Source: DATCJY01 sp036562565
GTDB taxonomy: Bacteria > Bacteroidota > Bacteroidia > Flavobacteriales_D > Sanyastnellaceae
Reading direction: 5' to 3'
NCBI GenBank assembly: GCA_036562565.1
Contig: DATCJY010000049.1
Span: 1-23,744, forward strand
DNA: 23,744 nt
A program made the position numbers and the translations under genes. Shown here one piece after another: positions 1 to 7,254 of this stretch; positions within the stretch are counted from its first letter, which is position 1; every line of letters starts with the position of its first letter. The notes beneath the pieces are model-generated. The model saw nothing but the letters and a program-made list of their open reading frames with translations, did not search any database and was not told where the DNA came from.

Positions 1-47
1 GCCTCCCTTTATCTAAAGAACGTTGTTTGTTTCTCGAAAAGCGGGCG

Positions 48-78
48 CAAATGTACACCCCTTTTCCCCTCGCGCAAG
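48..78 (-). promoter_or_regulatory. Leftward Bacteroidota-type promoter
   Basis: On the minus strand the sequence reads CTTG (75-78), 19 bases, then TACATTTG (48-55). This is an exact match to the -7 TAnnTTTG box and 3 of 4 to the -33 TTTG box, at the usual spacing. Transcription would begin near position 41-44 and run off the left edge. Its leader would contain AGGGAGG (minus strand, 2-8), which resembles a ribosome-binding site. The gene it serves is outside the window. Confidence 0.6.
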
Positions 79-374
79 CCCTAACGCAAATTATTTTCTC
101 AACTAATACCTAAACAACTATAAACCACTATTAAAAAAGTTTGATTTTTATTTCAAAAGGTATCGAAATGGTCCAAATTTTACGCTGATAGGCATTCCAA
201 TTTCATGGTAAAAAAGTCGTTTTACCGATTTCAAGATCATTTTTTCTATCGGAACCATATTAATAAGCCATTCAGAAGTCTACCGGTAACTGACTACCCC
301 CAACTATCCATTATATATATTATGCGATGATAGCATCAGGCAGTAAAGCATTAGTATACCATTCAACATTTCCT

Positions 375-396
375 ATATACGATATATACGATATAT
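375..396. repeat. Short tandem repeat, 9-bp unit
   Basis: The unit ATATACGAT occurs twice without a mismatch (375-383 and 384-392) and is followed by a third partial copy (ATAT). It lies about 135 bases before the E1 start. It could be an operator or simply AT-rich microsatellite sequence; nothing else decides between these. Confidence 0.4.
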
Positions 397-530
397 GTAG
401 TTTGAGGTCATCAGATACAGAGAAGAATACATTATAGGGTTATCACACTTATGATGGTTTAAGAGGTATTACATCTTTTTGATTGAAGATAGTATGCTGT
501 GACAGTAATTTCGCGGCAATAATTTTAGTA

Positions 531-2546
531 ATGGAAACCCAAAAGGAATTGCACATTCAATATGATGCAAAAAGCGATCTAACGAATGATACGCTCATCT
601 CTCTTTATAAAGGAATCTTAAAGCCGAGACTTATTGAAGAAAAGATGTTGAGTCAATTGCGTCTCGGGAAAATCTCAAAATGGTTTAGTTCATACGGGCA
701 AGAAGCGATCTCTGTAGGGGCTACTATGGCGTTGGAAAAGGACGAGTATATCTTGCCAATGCATCGCAATCTAGGAGTATTCACTGCTAGAGAGTTGCCT
801 TTACAACGGTTGTTCGAGCAATTTCAAGGCAAGAAGAACGGTTTTACGAAAGGACGTGACCGCTCCTTCCATTTTGGAACCAAGGAACATCATGTTGTGG
901 GGATGATATCCCACCTTGGGCCTCAGCTTGGAATTGCTGATGGTATTGCTTTAGCAAACAAACTTGCAAAGGAAGGAAAAGCCACTTTGGTTTTCTGTGG
1001 TGACGGAGGTGCAAGCGAAGGTGATTTCCATGAGGCCCTCAACGTTGCCTCTGTTTGGGACTTGCCAGTCATCTTTGGTATAGAAAACAATGCGTGGGGA
1101 CTTTCGACTCCGAGTAGAGAACAATTCCGCTGCAAGCAGTTTATTGATAAGGCTATCGGATATGGGATACCACAAGAGGACGCTATACAGGTAGATGGCA
1201 ATAATATCATAGCTGTATATGAAGCTGTACGCCAAGCTGCCGAAAGCATCAGAAAAAATCCACGACCAATCATTATGGAATTTATGACTTTCAGAATAAG
1301 AGGTCATGAAGAAGCAAGTGGAACAAAATATTATCCTGAAGGTCTAATTGAGCAATGGGAAAAGAAAGACCCTGTTGTAAACTTTGAGCTACATCTCTTG
1401 CAAACGGGTGTCATTAATGAAAATGACGTTCTCAACTTCAGAGATGAAATCAAGAACGAAATCAATACCGAACTTAAGAAGGCCTACGCACAACCAGATA
1501 TTACACCTGACACAGAGGAAGAGGTAAATGATTTGTACAAACCTTTTGACAATCCTACGATTGCTCCGGCAAGTGATAAGAAAACGGACAAGCGTTTCAT
1601 TGACGCTATCAGTGACGCATTGAGGCAAAGCATGGAACGCCATCCTAAGCTCGTATTGATGGGGCAGGATATTGCAGAATATGGCGGTGTTTTTAAAGTA
1701 ACAGAAGGTTTCGTAGAAAAATTTGGCAAGGATAGAGTTCGCAACACACCATTGTGTGAATCTGCGATTATCGGAGCCGGACTTGGGTTGTCCATAAAAG
1801 GATGGAAAGCCATGGTTGAAATGCAGTTTGCAGACTTTGTAACGTGTGGCTTCAACCAAATCGTCAATAACCTAGCAAAACTCCATTACCGTTGGGGAGA
1901 GAATGCAGATGTAGTGGTGCGCATGCCAACTGGTGCGGGTGTAGCAGCAGGACCATTCCACAGTCAAAGTAATGAGGCCTGGTTCTTCCATACTCCCGGC
2001 TTGCGAGTGGTATATCCTGCATTCCCACAAGATGCAAAAGGGCTATTGAACCAAGCATTCAATGATCCTAATCCTGTCATCTTCTTTGAACATAAAGCTT
2101 TATACAGAAGCATCAATCAGGAAGTAAATGATGATTATTTCACTATCCCTTTTGGTAAAGCGAATGTTCTTCGTGAGGGAAATGATTTTACCATCGTTAC
2201 ATATGGTCTAGGCGTACACTGGGCGATTGAAGCACTTAACAAACGATCCGATATTCAGGCTGATCTTATCGACTTAAGAACGCTTTCTCCATTGGATACG
2301 GAAACCATCTACAAATCCGTGAAAAAAACAGGAAAGGTGATTGTTCTTCACGAAGATTGTTTAACTGGTGGAATCGGTGGTGAAATTTCTGCATTGATAA
2401 CCGAAAATTGTTTCGAATATCTCGATGCTCCGGTGATTCGATGTGCAAGCTTGGATACTCCGGTTCCTTTTAACACCAAGCTAGAGAAGAACTTCCTTGC
2501 AAACAGTAAGCTGGAAGCAGCAATAGAAAAGATAATGAAGTACTAG
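531..2546 (+). CDS. Fused 2-oxoacid dehydrogenase E1 (alpha + beta), probably branched-chain type
   Basis: Thiamine-diphosphate enzyme that decarboxylates 2-oxoacids and passes the acyl group to the lipoyl E2 of a dehydrogenase complex. With the ATG at 531 it is 671 aa. The alpha half (about 1-335) has the ThDP motif GDGG at 157-160, ending with NN at 186-187. The beta half (about 353-671) contains CESAIIG (E410, the expected cofactor-activating glutamate) and FHSQ (H477). A TTG 48 bases upstream also opens the frame, but its 16 residues look non-coding, so ATG is preferred. There is no Shine-Dalgarno. Fusion of E1 alpha and beta in one chain is common in Bacteroidota. Branched-chain specificity is inferred from family resemblance and from nearby amino-acid catabolic genes; pyruvate as substrate is not excluded. 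E2 and E3 genes are not in the window. A strong terminator follows. Confidence 0.9.
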   Translation: METQKELHIQYDAKSDLTNDTLISLYKGILKPRLIEEKMLSQLRLGKISKWFSSYGQEAISVGATMALEKDEYILPMHRNLGVFTARELPLQRLFEQFQGKKNGFTKGRDRSFHFGTKEHHVVGMISHLGPQLGIADGIALANKLAKEGKATLVFCGDGGASEGDFHEALNVASVWDLPVIFGIENNAWGLSTPSREQFRCKQFIDKAIGYGIPQEDAIQVDGNNIIAVYEAVRQAAESIRKNPRPIIMEFMTFRIRGHEEASGTKYYPEGLIEQWEKKDPVVNFELHLLQTGVINENDVLNFRDEIKNEINTELKKAYAQPDITPDTEEEVNDLYKPFDNPTIAPASDKKTDKRFIDAISDALRQSMERHPKLVLMGQDIAEYGGVFKVTEGFVEKFGKDRVRNTPLCESAIIGAGLGLSIKGWKAMVEMQFADFVTCGFNQIVNNLAKLHYRWGENADVVVRMPTGAGVAAGPFHSQSNEAWFFHTPGLRVVYPAFPQDAKGLLNQAFNDPNPVIFFEHKALYRSINQEVNDDYFTIPFGKANVLREGNDFTIVTYGLGVHWAIEALNKRSDIQADLIDLRTLSPLDTETIYKSVKKTGKVIVLHEDCLTGGIGGEISALITENCFEYLDAPVIRCASLDTPVPFNTKLEKNFLANSKLEAAIEKIMKY

Positions 2547-2602
2547 AATATACTTCTGAGTTATCAAGGACGGCTATCTTGAGAGCAATCTGAATTGAAA
2601 TA

Positions 2603-2634
2603 GAAGCCCGGCAAATGCCGGGCTTCTTTATTTT
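2603..2634 (+). terminator. Rho-independent terminator of the E1 gene
   Basis: A perfect inverted repeat GAAGCCCGGCA (2603-2613) / TGCCGGGCTTC (2616-2626) is followed by TTTATTTT. It begins 57 bases after the E1 stop codon. Confidence 0.9.
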
Positions 2635-2724
2635 AAGACCTTCATTGTAACATCGGCCTACTAGTGATTTAATTTCAAATAGACAAAACCTAGACCCGAT
2701 GAAATTCTTTGAGGTCAAAGCCCC

Positions 2725-2895
2725 ATGAACACAATCAGGTGGTTCGTTGGAAATTATCAATCCACACCGTATAATATTTTAGCTAATCACGGGCAATTCG
2801 TTAAAGTACTTTTTAATTGTAAACTATATTTTCCATCTGGATCTGAGGTTACGCTTACAAACGGAGAAGCTATTATTTCATTTGGTCTAATGTAG
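2725..2895 (+). CDS. Possible small protein, 56 aa, or remnant
   Basis: An ATG at 2725 opens 56 codons to a TAG at 2893. The product begins MNTIRWFVGNYQ and ends GEAIISFGLM. It has one cysteine and no clear signal peptide or membrane segment. I do not recognise a family. In favour: it sits alone between two strong rightward terminators (2603-2634 and 2920-2951), so something transcribed must end at the second one, and its stop is 24 bases before that hairpin. Against: it is short, AT-rich, has no Shine-Dalgarno, and upstream only a poor promoter match is visible (ATTG at 2644, 21 bases, TTAATTTC at 2669). It may instead be the tail of a decayed gene, or the transcript may be a small RNA. Confidence 0.3.
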   Translation: MNTIRWFVGNYQSTPYNILANHGQFVKVLFNCKLYFPSGSEVTLTNGEAIISFGLM

Positions 2896-2919
2896 CATAG
2901 AGTTTTCATAACAAACCAA

Positions 2920-2951
2920 GCGTCCGCAATATTTGCCGGACGCTTTTTTTT
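2920..2951 (+). terminator. Orphan rho-independent terminator
   Basis: GCGTCC/GGACGC outer stem with an inner GCAA/TTGC stem, one bulged C and a 3-nt loop, followed by eight T residues. The T-run lies only on the right, so it serves rightward transcription. No established gene lies between it and the previous terminator. Confidence 0.85.
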
Positions 2952-3057
2952 ATTCTTACTCTCCTCACCCCTGTAAAGCTGATTCTGATAAATGTCATCC
3001 TAAAAGGATAGCTCCGAAAACTCTATAAATTAGCACCGACTATCATTTAAGACACAA

Positions 3058-4215
3058 ATGCCCATATATCATCAACTAGGAAATATTCCACATAAACGCC
3101 ATACGGTCTTCGAGAAACCCAATGGTGGGATTTATTATGAACAGCTCTTTGGGACCGAAGGATTTCACGGTATGAGCTCATTGCTCTACCATGTGCATCG
3201 TCCCACGCTGATAAAAGAAATCGGCAAGTCCAAAGATGTAACCCCGAAAGCCGCAGTGGACAAGAACATCACTCCGATGATGCTGAAAGGTTTTTCGGTT
3301 AAACCACAAGATGATTTTTTAGAAAGCCGAAAGCACGTATTGTTTAACAATGATCTCAACATTGCGCTAGCTGCACCGAAGAAGAGTTTACGCGAATATT
3401 TCTATAAGAATGCCGATGCAGATGAACTGATTTTTGTGCATCAAGGTTCCGGTACACTACGCACATTTTTAGGAAATATACCTTTCGGTTATGGCGATTA
3501 TTTGGTTATTCCACGTGGAATGATTTATCAAATCGACTTTGATACAGAAGATAACCGTCTATTGATTGTAGAGTCTTTCTCGCCTATTGTGACTCCAAAG
3601 AGATACCGCAACAATTTCGGCCAACTCCTAGAGCACTCACCATTCTGTGAGCGCGATATCAGAAGACCTTTGCAGCTGGAGACACATGATGAAAAAGGTG
3701 AGTTCGTCATTAAAATCCGCAAGGAAAATGTACTACATGAATTGGTATATGCATCGCACCCATTTGATGTAGTAGGATGGGATGGTTATAATTATCCTTA
3801 TGCATTTTCAATTCATGATTTTGAGCCAATCACGGGTCGTGTGCACCAACCACCACCAGTACATCAAACATTTGAAGGACACAACTTCGTTGTGTGTTCG
3901 TTTTGTCCACGACTATATGACTATCATCCGAAAGCGATACCTGCTCCATACAACCACAGCAACATCGACAGTGATGAAGTGTTGTATTATGTGGATGGTG
4001 ATTTCATGAGTCGTAACCATGTGGAGAAAGGTTATCTTTCTCTACATCCTGGAGGAATTCCACACGGACCACATCCGGGCGCCTACGAGAGAAGTATTGG
4101 ACAAAAGGAAACACTAGAGCTTGCAGTAATGGTGGACACATTCCGCCCATTGAAAGTAACACAAGAAGCACTAGACATTGCCGACAACCACTACGCAACC
4201 TCTTGGTTAGAGTAA
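3058..4215 (+). CDS. hmgA: Homogentisate 1,2-dioxygenase
   Basis: Fe(II) ring-cleaving dioxygenase that converts homogentisate to maleylacetoacetate in tyrosine and phenylalanine breakdown. It is 385 aa, the shorter bacterial form. A cupin-like N-terminal half (about 75-175, with VHQGSGTLRTFLG near 127-139) precedes the catalytic half. By comparison with the human enzyme, the likely iron ligands are H300 (in PAPYNHSN), E307 (DSDEVLYY) and H336 (GGIPHGPHP). The assignment is supported by the next gene, hppD, which makes its substrate and starts 37 bases after the hmgA stop, so the two probably share a transcript. The gene order is product-consumer first. Maleylacetoacetate isomerase and fumarylacetoacetase are not in the window. 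The ATG at 3058 gives the expected N-terminus; no Shine-Dalgarno is present. Confidence 0.93.
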   Translation: MPIYHQLGNIPHKRHTVFEKPNGGIYYEQLFGTEGFHGMSSLLYHVHRPTLIKEIGKSKDVTPKAAVDKNITPMMLKGFSVKPQDDFLESRKHVLFNNDLNIALAAPKKSLREYFYKNADADELIFVHQGSGTLRTFLGNIPFGYGDYLVIPRGMIYQIDFDTEDNRLLIVESFSPIVTPKRYRNNFGQLLEHSPFCERDIRRPLQLETHDEKGEFVIKIRKENVLHELVYASHPFDVVGWDGYNYPYAFSIHDFEPITGRVHQPPPVHQTFEGHNFVVCSFCPRLYDYHPKAIPAPYNHSNIDSDEVLYYVDGDFMSRNHVEKGYLSLHPGGIPHGPHPGAYERSIGQKETLELAVMVDTFRPLKVTQEALDIADNHYATSWLE

Positions 4216-4252
4216 AAAAATATAATTTAGAACAGATAATAATTAAATTCCA

Positions 4253-5392
4253 ATGAATACAGATACAACCTCGCTTCAACTTGAAAAAATTGTTCCTGAA
4301 GCACAAGATTTCTTGCCATTGCTCGGCACAGACTATGTAGAGCTATACGTGGGTAATGCCAAGCAGTCGGCATATTATTATATGACTGCTTGGGGCTTTA
4401 AGCCGGTAGCATATAAAGGACTTGAGACGGGTTCTAAAGATGTAGTTTCCTATGTGCTTGTTCAAGACAAAATTCGTTTGGTTTTGACTTCACCACTTGT
4501 GAAAGATGGACCTATCAACGAGCACATCAACAAACATGGTGATGGTGTGAAAGTGGTTGCACTTTGGGTAGATGATGCTACCAAGAGTTGGCAAGAAACC
4601 ACATCACGCGGAGCAAAAAGCTGTATGGAACCAACAACCTTGAAAGACGAACATGGCGAAGTAGTTTTGTCCGGTATTCACACCTACGGAGAAACACTTC
4701 ACGTGTTTGTAGAAAGAGGTAATTACAAAGGAGCATTCATGCCGGGTTATCGCCCATGGAACCCATCATACCAACCTGAAGGTGTTGGATTGAAATACAT
4801 CGACCACATGGTAGGCAACGTGGGTTGGAATGAGATGAATACTTGGGTAGAATTCTATGCCAAAGTAATGGGCTTTGCACAACTCATTTCTTTTGATGAC
4901 AAAGACATCAGCACCGAATACAGTGCATTGATGAGTAAAGTTATGAGTAATGGCAATGGCCGCATCAAATTCCCTATCAATGAGCCCGCGGAAGGAAAGA
5001 AAAAATCACAAGTTGAAGAATATATTGACTTCTACAATGGGGCCGGTGTACAGCACATTGCTGTTGCGACAGATAACATCATTGAAACAGTAACAGCCCT
5101 TAAAAACCGAGGTGTTGAGTTCCTCACTGTTCCATCGACTTATTACGACACCATTCTTGATCATGTTGGAAAAATCGATGAAGATTTGGCACCATTGAAA
5201 GAGCTTGGTATCCTCATCGACCGCGATGATGAAGGTTACTTGTTACAAATCTTCACCAAGCCGGTGTTGGACAGACCTACCATGTTCTTCGAGATTATCC
5301 AGCGCAAAGGAGCCACAAGTTTTGGTAAAGGAAATTTCAAGGCTTTGTTTGAAGCAATAGAGCGTGAACAAGCTTTGAGAGGAACCCTTTAA
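4253..5392 (+). CDS. hppD: 4-Hydroxyphenylpyruvate dioxygenase
   Basis: Fe(II) enzyme that turns 4-hydroxyphenylpyruvate into homogentisate, releasing CO2. It is 379 aa, a full-length member with two vicinal-oxygen-chelate halves (about 24-155 and 180-350). The expected facial triad is visible: H185 in YIDHMVGN, H268 in GVQHIAVA and E347 in FFEIIQRKG. The C-terminal stretch FGKGNFKALFEAIE (357-370) is the usual lid helix region that closes over the active site. It lies 37 bases behind hmgA with no terminator between, and a perfect terminator hairpin follows 30 bases after the stop, so hmgA-hppD looks like a two-gene operon for tyrosine catabolism. No odd features. Confidence 0.95.
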   Translation: MNTDTTSLQLEKIVPEAQDFLPLLGTDYVELYVGNAKQSAYYYMTAWGFKPVAYKGLETGSKDVVSYVLVQDKIRLVLTSPLVKDGPINEHINKHGDGVKVVALWVDDATKSWQETTSRGAKSCMEPTTLKDEHGEVVLSGIHTYGETLHVFVERGNYKGAFMPGYRPWNPSYQPEGVGLKYIDHMVGNVGWNEMNTWVEFYAKVMGFAQLISFDDKDISTEYSALMSKVMSNGNGRIKFPINEPAEGKKKSQVEEYIDFYNGAGVQHIAVATDNIIETVTALKNRGVEFLTVPSTYYDTILDHVGKIDEDLAPLKELGILIDRDDEGYLLQIFTKPVLDRPTMFFEIIQRKGATSFGKGNFKALFEAIEREQALRGTL

Positions 5393-5422
5393 TGGAATTA
5401 GCTATTTACGGATAGAAATCGG

Positions 5423-5456
5423 AAGAGACGGCCAATGGCCGTCTCTTCGTTTATTT
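5423..5456 (+). terminator. Rho-independent terminator of hmgA-hppD
   Basis: Perfect 11-bp stem AAGAGACGGCC / GGCCGTCTCTT (5423-5433, 5437-5447) with a 3-base loop, followed by a T-rich stretch CGTTTATTT. The ogt start codon lies only seven bases after this stretch. Confidence 0.9.
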
Positions 5457-5462
5457 GGGGTT

Positions 5463-5939
5463 ATGAGTTTGGCCATTACATATCTGTCAACACCCTTGGG
5501 GTGGCTGAGGTTGGAGGGAGAATCCATGGGTCTTTCTAGGCTGGATTTTGTAGAGGGGCCAAGCAGCGATACCATCAATTCAGAGTCACTGCAAAGAGCT
5601 ATTGAACAATTGAACGAATACTTTGAAGGGACGCGCAAAGAATTCAAACTCTATCTATCACCCAGCGGAACACACTTTCAAAAGAATGTGTGGGCTGCAG
5701 TGAGTCGGATACCATATGGCGCGACATGCAGTTATGAGGATATAGCCAAAGCCTTGGGTGACATCAAAGTGATAAGAGCAGCGGCTGCAGCAAACGGCAG
5801 AAATCCCCTCCCTATAGTTATTCCATGCCATCGCATCATTGGTAAAGATGGCTCTCTCACTGGATACAGTGGAGGCCTGTGGAGAAAGAAGTGGCTTCTG
5901 GAACTAGAGTCACGCGAAAAACAACCGACACTGTGGTAA
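5463..5939 (+). CDS. ogt: Methylated-DNA--protein-cysteine methyltransferase
   Basis: Suicide repair protein that moves the methyl group of O6-methylguanine (and O4-methylthymine) to its own cysteine. It is 158 aa, the single-domain Ogt form without the Ada regulatory part. The acceptor is C122 in IPCHRIIG. The helix-turn-helix DNA-binding region (about 72-115) includes PYGATCSYEDIA and the AANGRNP segment. An in-frame ATG at 5526 is rejected as the start because it would remove the conserved TPLGWLRLEGE strand. The gene begins almost immediately after the hppD terminator, so its own promoter must lie inside or before that hairpin, or it depends on read-through. It ends about 110 bases before the DUF4293 gene, with no terminator seen. 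Confidence 0.93.
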   Translation: MSLAITYLSTPLGWLRLEGESMGLSRLDFVEGPSSDTINSESLQRAIEQLNEYFEGTRKEFKLYLSPSGTHFQKNVWAAVSRIPYGATCSYEDIAKALGDIKVIRAAAAANGRNPLPIVIPCHRIIGKDGSLTGYSGGLWRKKWLLELESREKQPTLW

Positions 5940-6008
5940 TTGAAAAAGTAATCTGAACAAACAAATAATGTTGAGGCGAATTATAGGTAACCGATAAATA
6001 TCCGTCTC

Positions 6009-6016
6009 TACATTTG
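6009..6016 (+). promoter_or_regulatory. Possible -7 box for the DUF4293 gene
   Basis: TACATTTG matches the TAnnTTTG consensus exactly and lies 33 bases before the ATG at 6050. No TTTG-like -33 box stands 17-21 bases upstream, and an isolated -7 match is expected several times by chance in a window this size. Confidence 0.35.
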
Positions 6017-6049
6017 TGACCGTTATAATAAAATTATTTCAAGTCTTAT

Positions 6050-6502
6050 ATGATACAAAGAATTCAATCTCTCTATCTATTCCTATCCGTGCTGCTTTTT
6101 TCGGCAACTTATTACTTCCCTTTCGTAAGTAGCAACCTATTTGAAATCCGCAGTTATGGAGTAAAAGCGTTGAATGACCAAACCAATCTTGAAGTTTCTA
6201 CATATTATTTCATCATACCCCTGGCGCTTGCCGCAACCATCAGTTTGGTTGCAATATTTCTTTATAAAAATAGACTACGTCAAATGGCCGTGTTGCGCAC
6301 AACCTTCATCCTCTATGCTATTTCATTCGCACTGCTCGCCCTATGCATCAAAGACAGCCAGCAATTTTTGACAAGCGCAGATGAGATCTCATTGGGATTC
6401 TCATTTTTTGCTCCATTTGTATCATTGCTTCTCAATCTTCTTGCATTAAGAGCTATCCGTAAAGATGAAAAACTTGTAAAGTCGGTTGATAGAATCCGAT
6501 AA
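6050..6502 (+). CDS. DUF4293 family membrane protein
   Basis: Small integral membrane protein of unknown function, a family found in Bacteroidota. It is 150 aa. Four hydrophobic segments are visible: about 7-27, 52-72, 81-99 and 114-134. The N-terminal MIQRIQS and the basic C-terminal RAIRKDEKLVKSVDRIR are the family hallmarks I recognise. A polar loop (about 28-50) and the short 100-113 loop should face the same side, with both termini in the cytoplasm if the positive-inside rule holds. The start ATG at 6050 is fixed by the conserved N-terminus. It faces the ABC ATPase gene tail to tail, with a long hairpin between them (6553-6600). No function is proposed. Confidence 0.8.
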   Translation: MIQRIQSLYLFLSVLLFSATYYFPFVSSNLFEIRSYGVKALNDQTNLEVSTYYFIIPLALAATISLVAIFLYKNRLRQMAVLRTTFILYAISFALLALCIKDSQQFLTSADEISLGFSFFAPFVSLLLNLLALRAIRKDEKLVKSVDRIR

Positions 6503-6547
6503 TCCATGAGTCGGCTTCATGGTAGCTGATTATTCTGAAAATTGACA

Positions 6548-6600
6548 TAAAAAGAGGGAACGATTTTCGACTCTATTAAGTCATTAAAATCGTTCCCTCT
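6548..6600 (-). terminator. Terminator of the ABC importer genes, overlapping the coding end
   Basis: A perfect 15-bp inverted repeat (6553-6567 and 6586-6600). Read on the minus strand, AGAGGGAACGATTTT pairs with AAAATCGTTCCCTCT, and TTTTT follows at 6548-6552 (the last T of the arm extends the run). The upstream arm lies inside the last codons of the ATPase gene, and its TAA stop (6576-6578) sits in the loop, which can form a further 4-bp GACT/AGTC stem. In the rightward direction the tail is only TCTATTTTAT, so it may act weakly for the DUF4293 gene too. Confidence 0.85.
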
Positions 6601-7253
6601 TCTATTTTATAAATTTTGTCCGCGTATCGGTTTACCAAATCCAGATCATGTGAGGTAAAAAGAATGAGCAAGTCTTCCGTTTTCACCAGTGATTTGAGTT
6701 GCTCGAATAACTCCTCTTTTGCCACATAATCGAGAAAAGCAGTAGGTTCATCCATCAAGATGACAGGAGTATTCTGTACCAGACTTCGAGCAATCATCAC
6801 TTTTTGCATTTCACCATCACTCAACTCTGCCAAGGACTTTGCACTCAGATGAGCAATTCCCAGAATCTCCAGTGAACGTTCTATTTTTAGCTTCAACTCA
6901 TCCGATTGCCGAGGAAAAATACGGAAACCTCCAATAGAAGGATAATCAGCCATTTCCAATAAAGTCCACACATCAATTCCTTGCAATGGAATGCGTTCAG
7001 TGAGTACAATACTGACGTGTTGAGCTCTTTCGCGTGGTGAAAGCGTTAGCAAATCTTTATTCTTCCAAAACACTTTGCCGGATAATGGCTTTTGTAGACC
7101 TGCAAGTGTGCGTAAGAAAGAAGATTTACCCATTCCATTTCTTCCAATGAGAGCTGTCAATTCCCCTGATTTGAAATCACACTGCACACCATGAAGTATC
7201 GGCAAGTTATTGTAGCCGACATGTAATCCCTCTATGTGCAAATGTTTGTCCAT
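6576..7253 (-). CDS. FecE/BtuD-type ABC importer ATP-binding protein
   Basis: Cytoplasmic ATPase that powers uptake of an iron-siderophore, haem or cobalamin. Starting at the ATG 7253 it is 225 aa. Walker A is GRNGMGKSS (37-45), the signature is LSDGE (144-148), Walker B is VILMDEP (164-170), and the switch histidine is H202 in TSHDLD. Where related proteins have the Q-loop glutamine, this one reads VLTERIP (T85, E86). A longer frame runs to 7328, but it overlaps the permease gene; the ATG at 7253 starts one base after the permease stop and gives the normal N-terminus. It is the second gene of a pair with the FecC-like permease, and its 3' end forms the first arm of the terminator. The substrate cannot be told from the sequence. 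Confidence 0.9.
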   Translation of the reverse strand: MDKHLHIEGLHVGYNNLPILHGVQCDFKSGELTALIGRNGMGKSSFLRTLAGLQKPLSGKVFWKNKDLLTLSPRERAQHVSIVLTERIPLQGIDVWTLLEMADYPSIGGFRIFPRQSDELKLKIERSLEILGIAHLSAKSLAELSDGEMQKVMIARSLVQNTPVILMDEPTAFLDYVAKEELFEQLKSLVKTEDLLILFTSHDLDLVNRYADKIYKIEEGTILMT

Positions 7254-7254
7254 C

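Larger units (their letters stand above)
1..530. other. Non-coding region upstream of the E1 gene
   Basis: No supported gene lies here; reading frames are short and broken. The sequence is AT-rich. It holds a leftward promoter at 48-78, a small hairpin at 207-226 (7-bp stem, 6-nt loop, no U-tract) and a short direct repeat at 375-396. I could not find a convincing -33/-7 pair for the rightward E1 gene. A TTTG at 401-404 is followed by only a poor -7 match at 428-435. The length of nearly 500 bases suggests two divergent promoters, but only the leftward one can be seen. Confidence 0.6.
2547..3057. other. Intergenic region between E1 and hmgA
   Basis: About 510 bases without a recognised gene. 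It holds the E1 terminator, the doubtful 56-residue ORF, an orphan terminator at 2920-2951, and about 105 bases of leader before hmgA. TAAATTAG at 3026-3033 is one mismatch from a -7 box, but no -33 box stands at the right distance, so the hmgA promoter is unresolved. Confidence 0.6.

Noticed and set aside
483..530. TTG extension of the E1 gene by 16 residues
   Set aside because: The extra residues are not protein-like for this family and an ATG with the expected start lies at 531.
2470..2760. 96-codon frame on the minus strand
   Set aside because: It crosses the end of E1 and its terminator on the opposite strand and resembles no protein.
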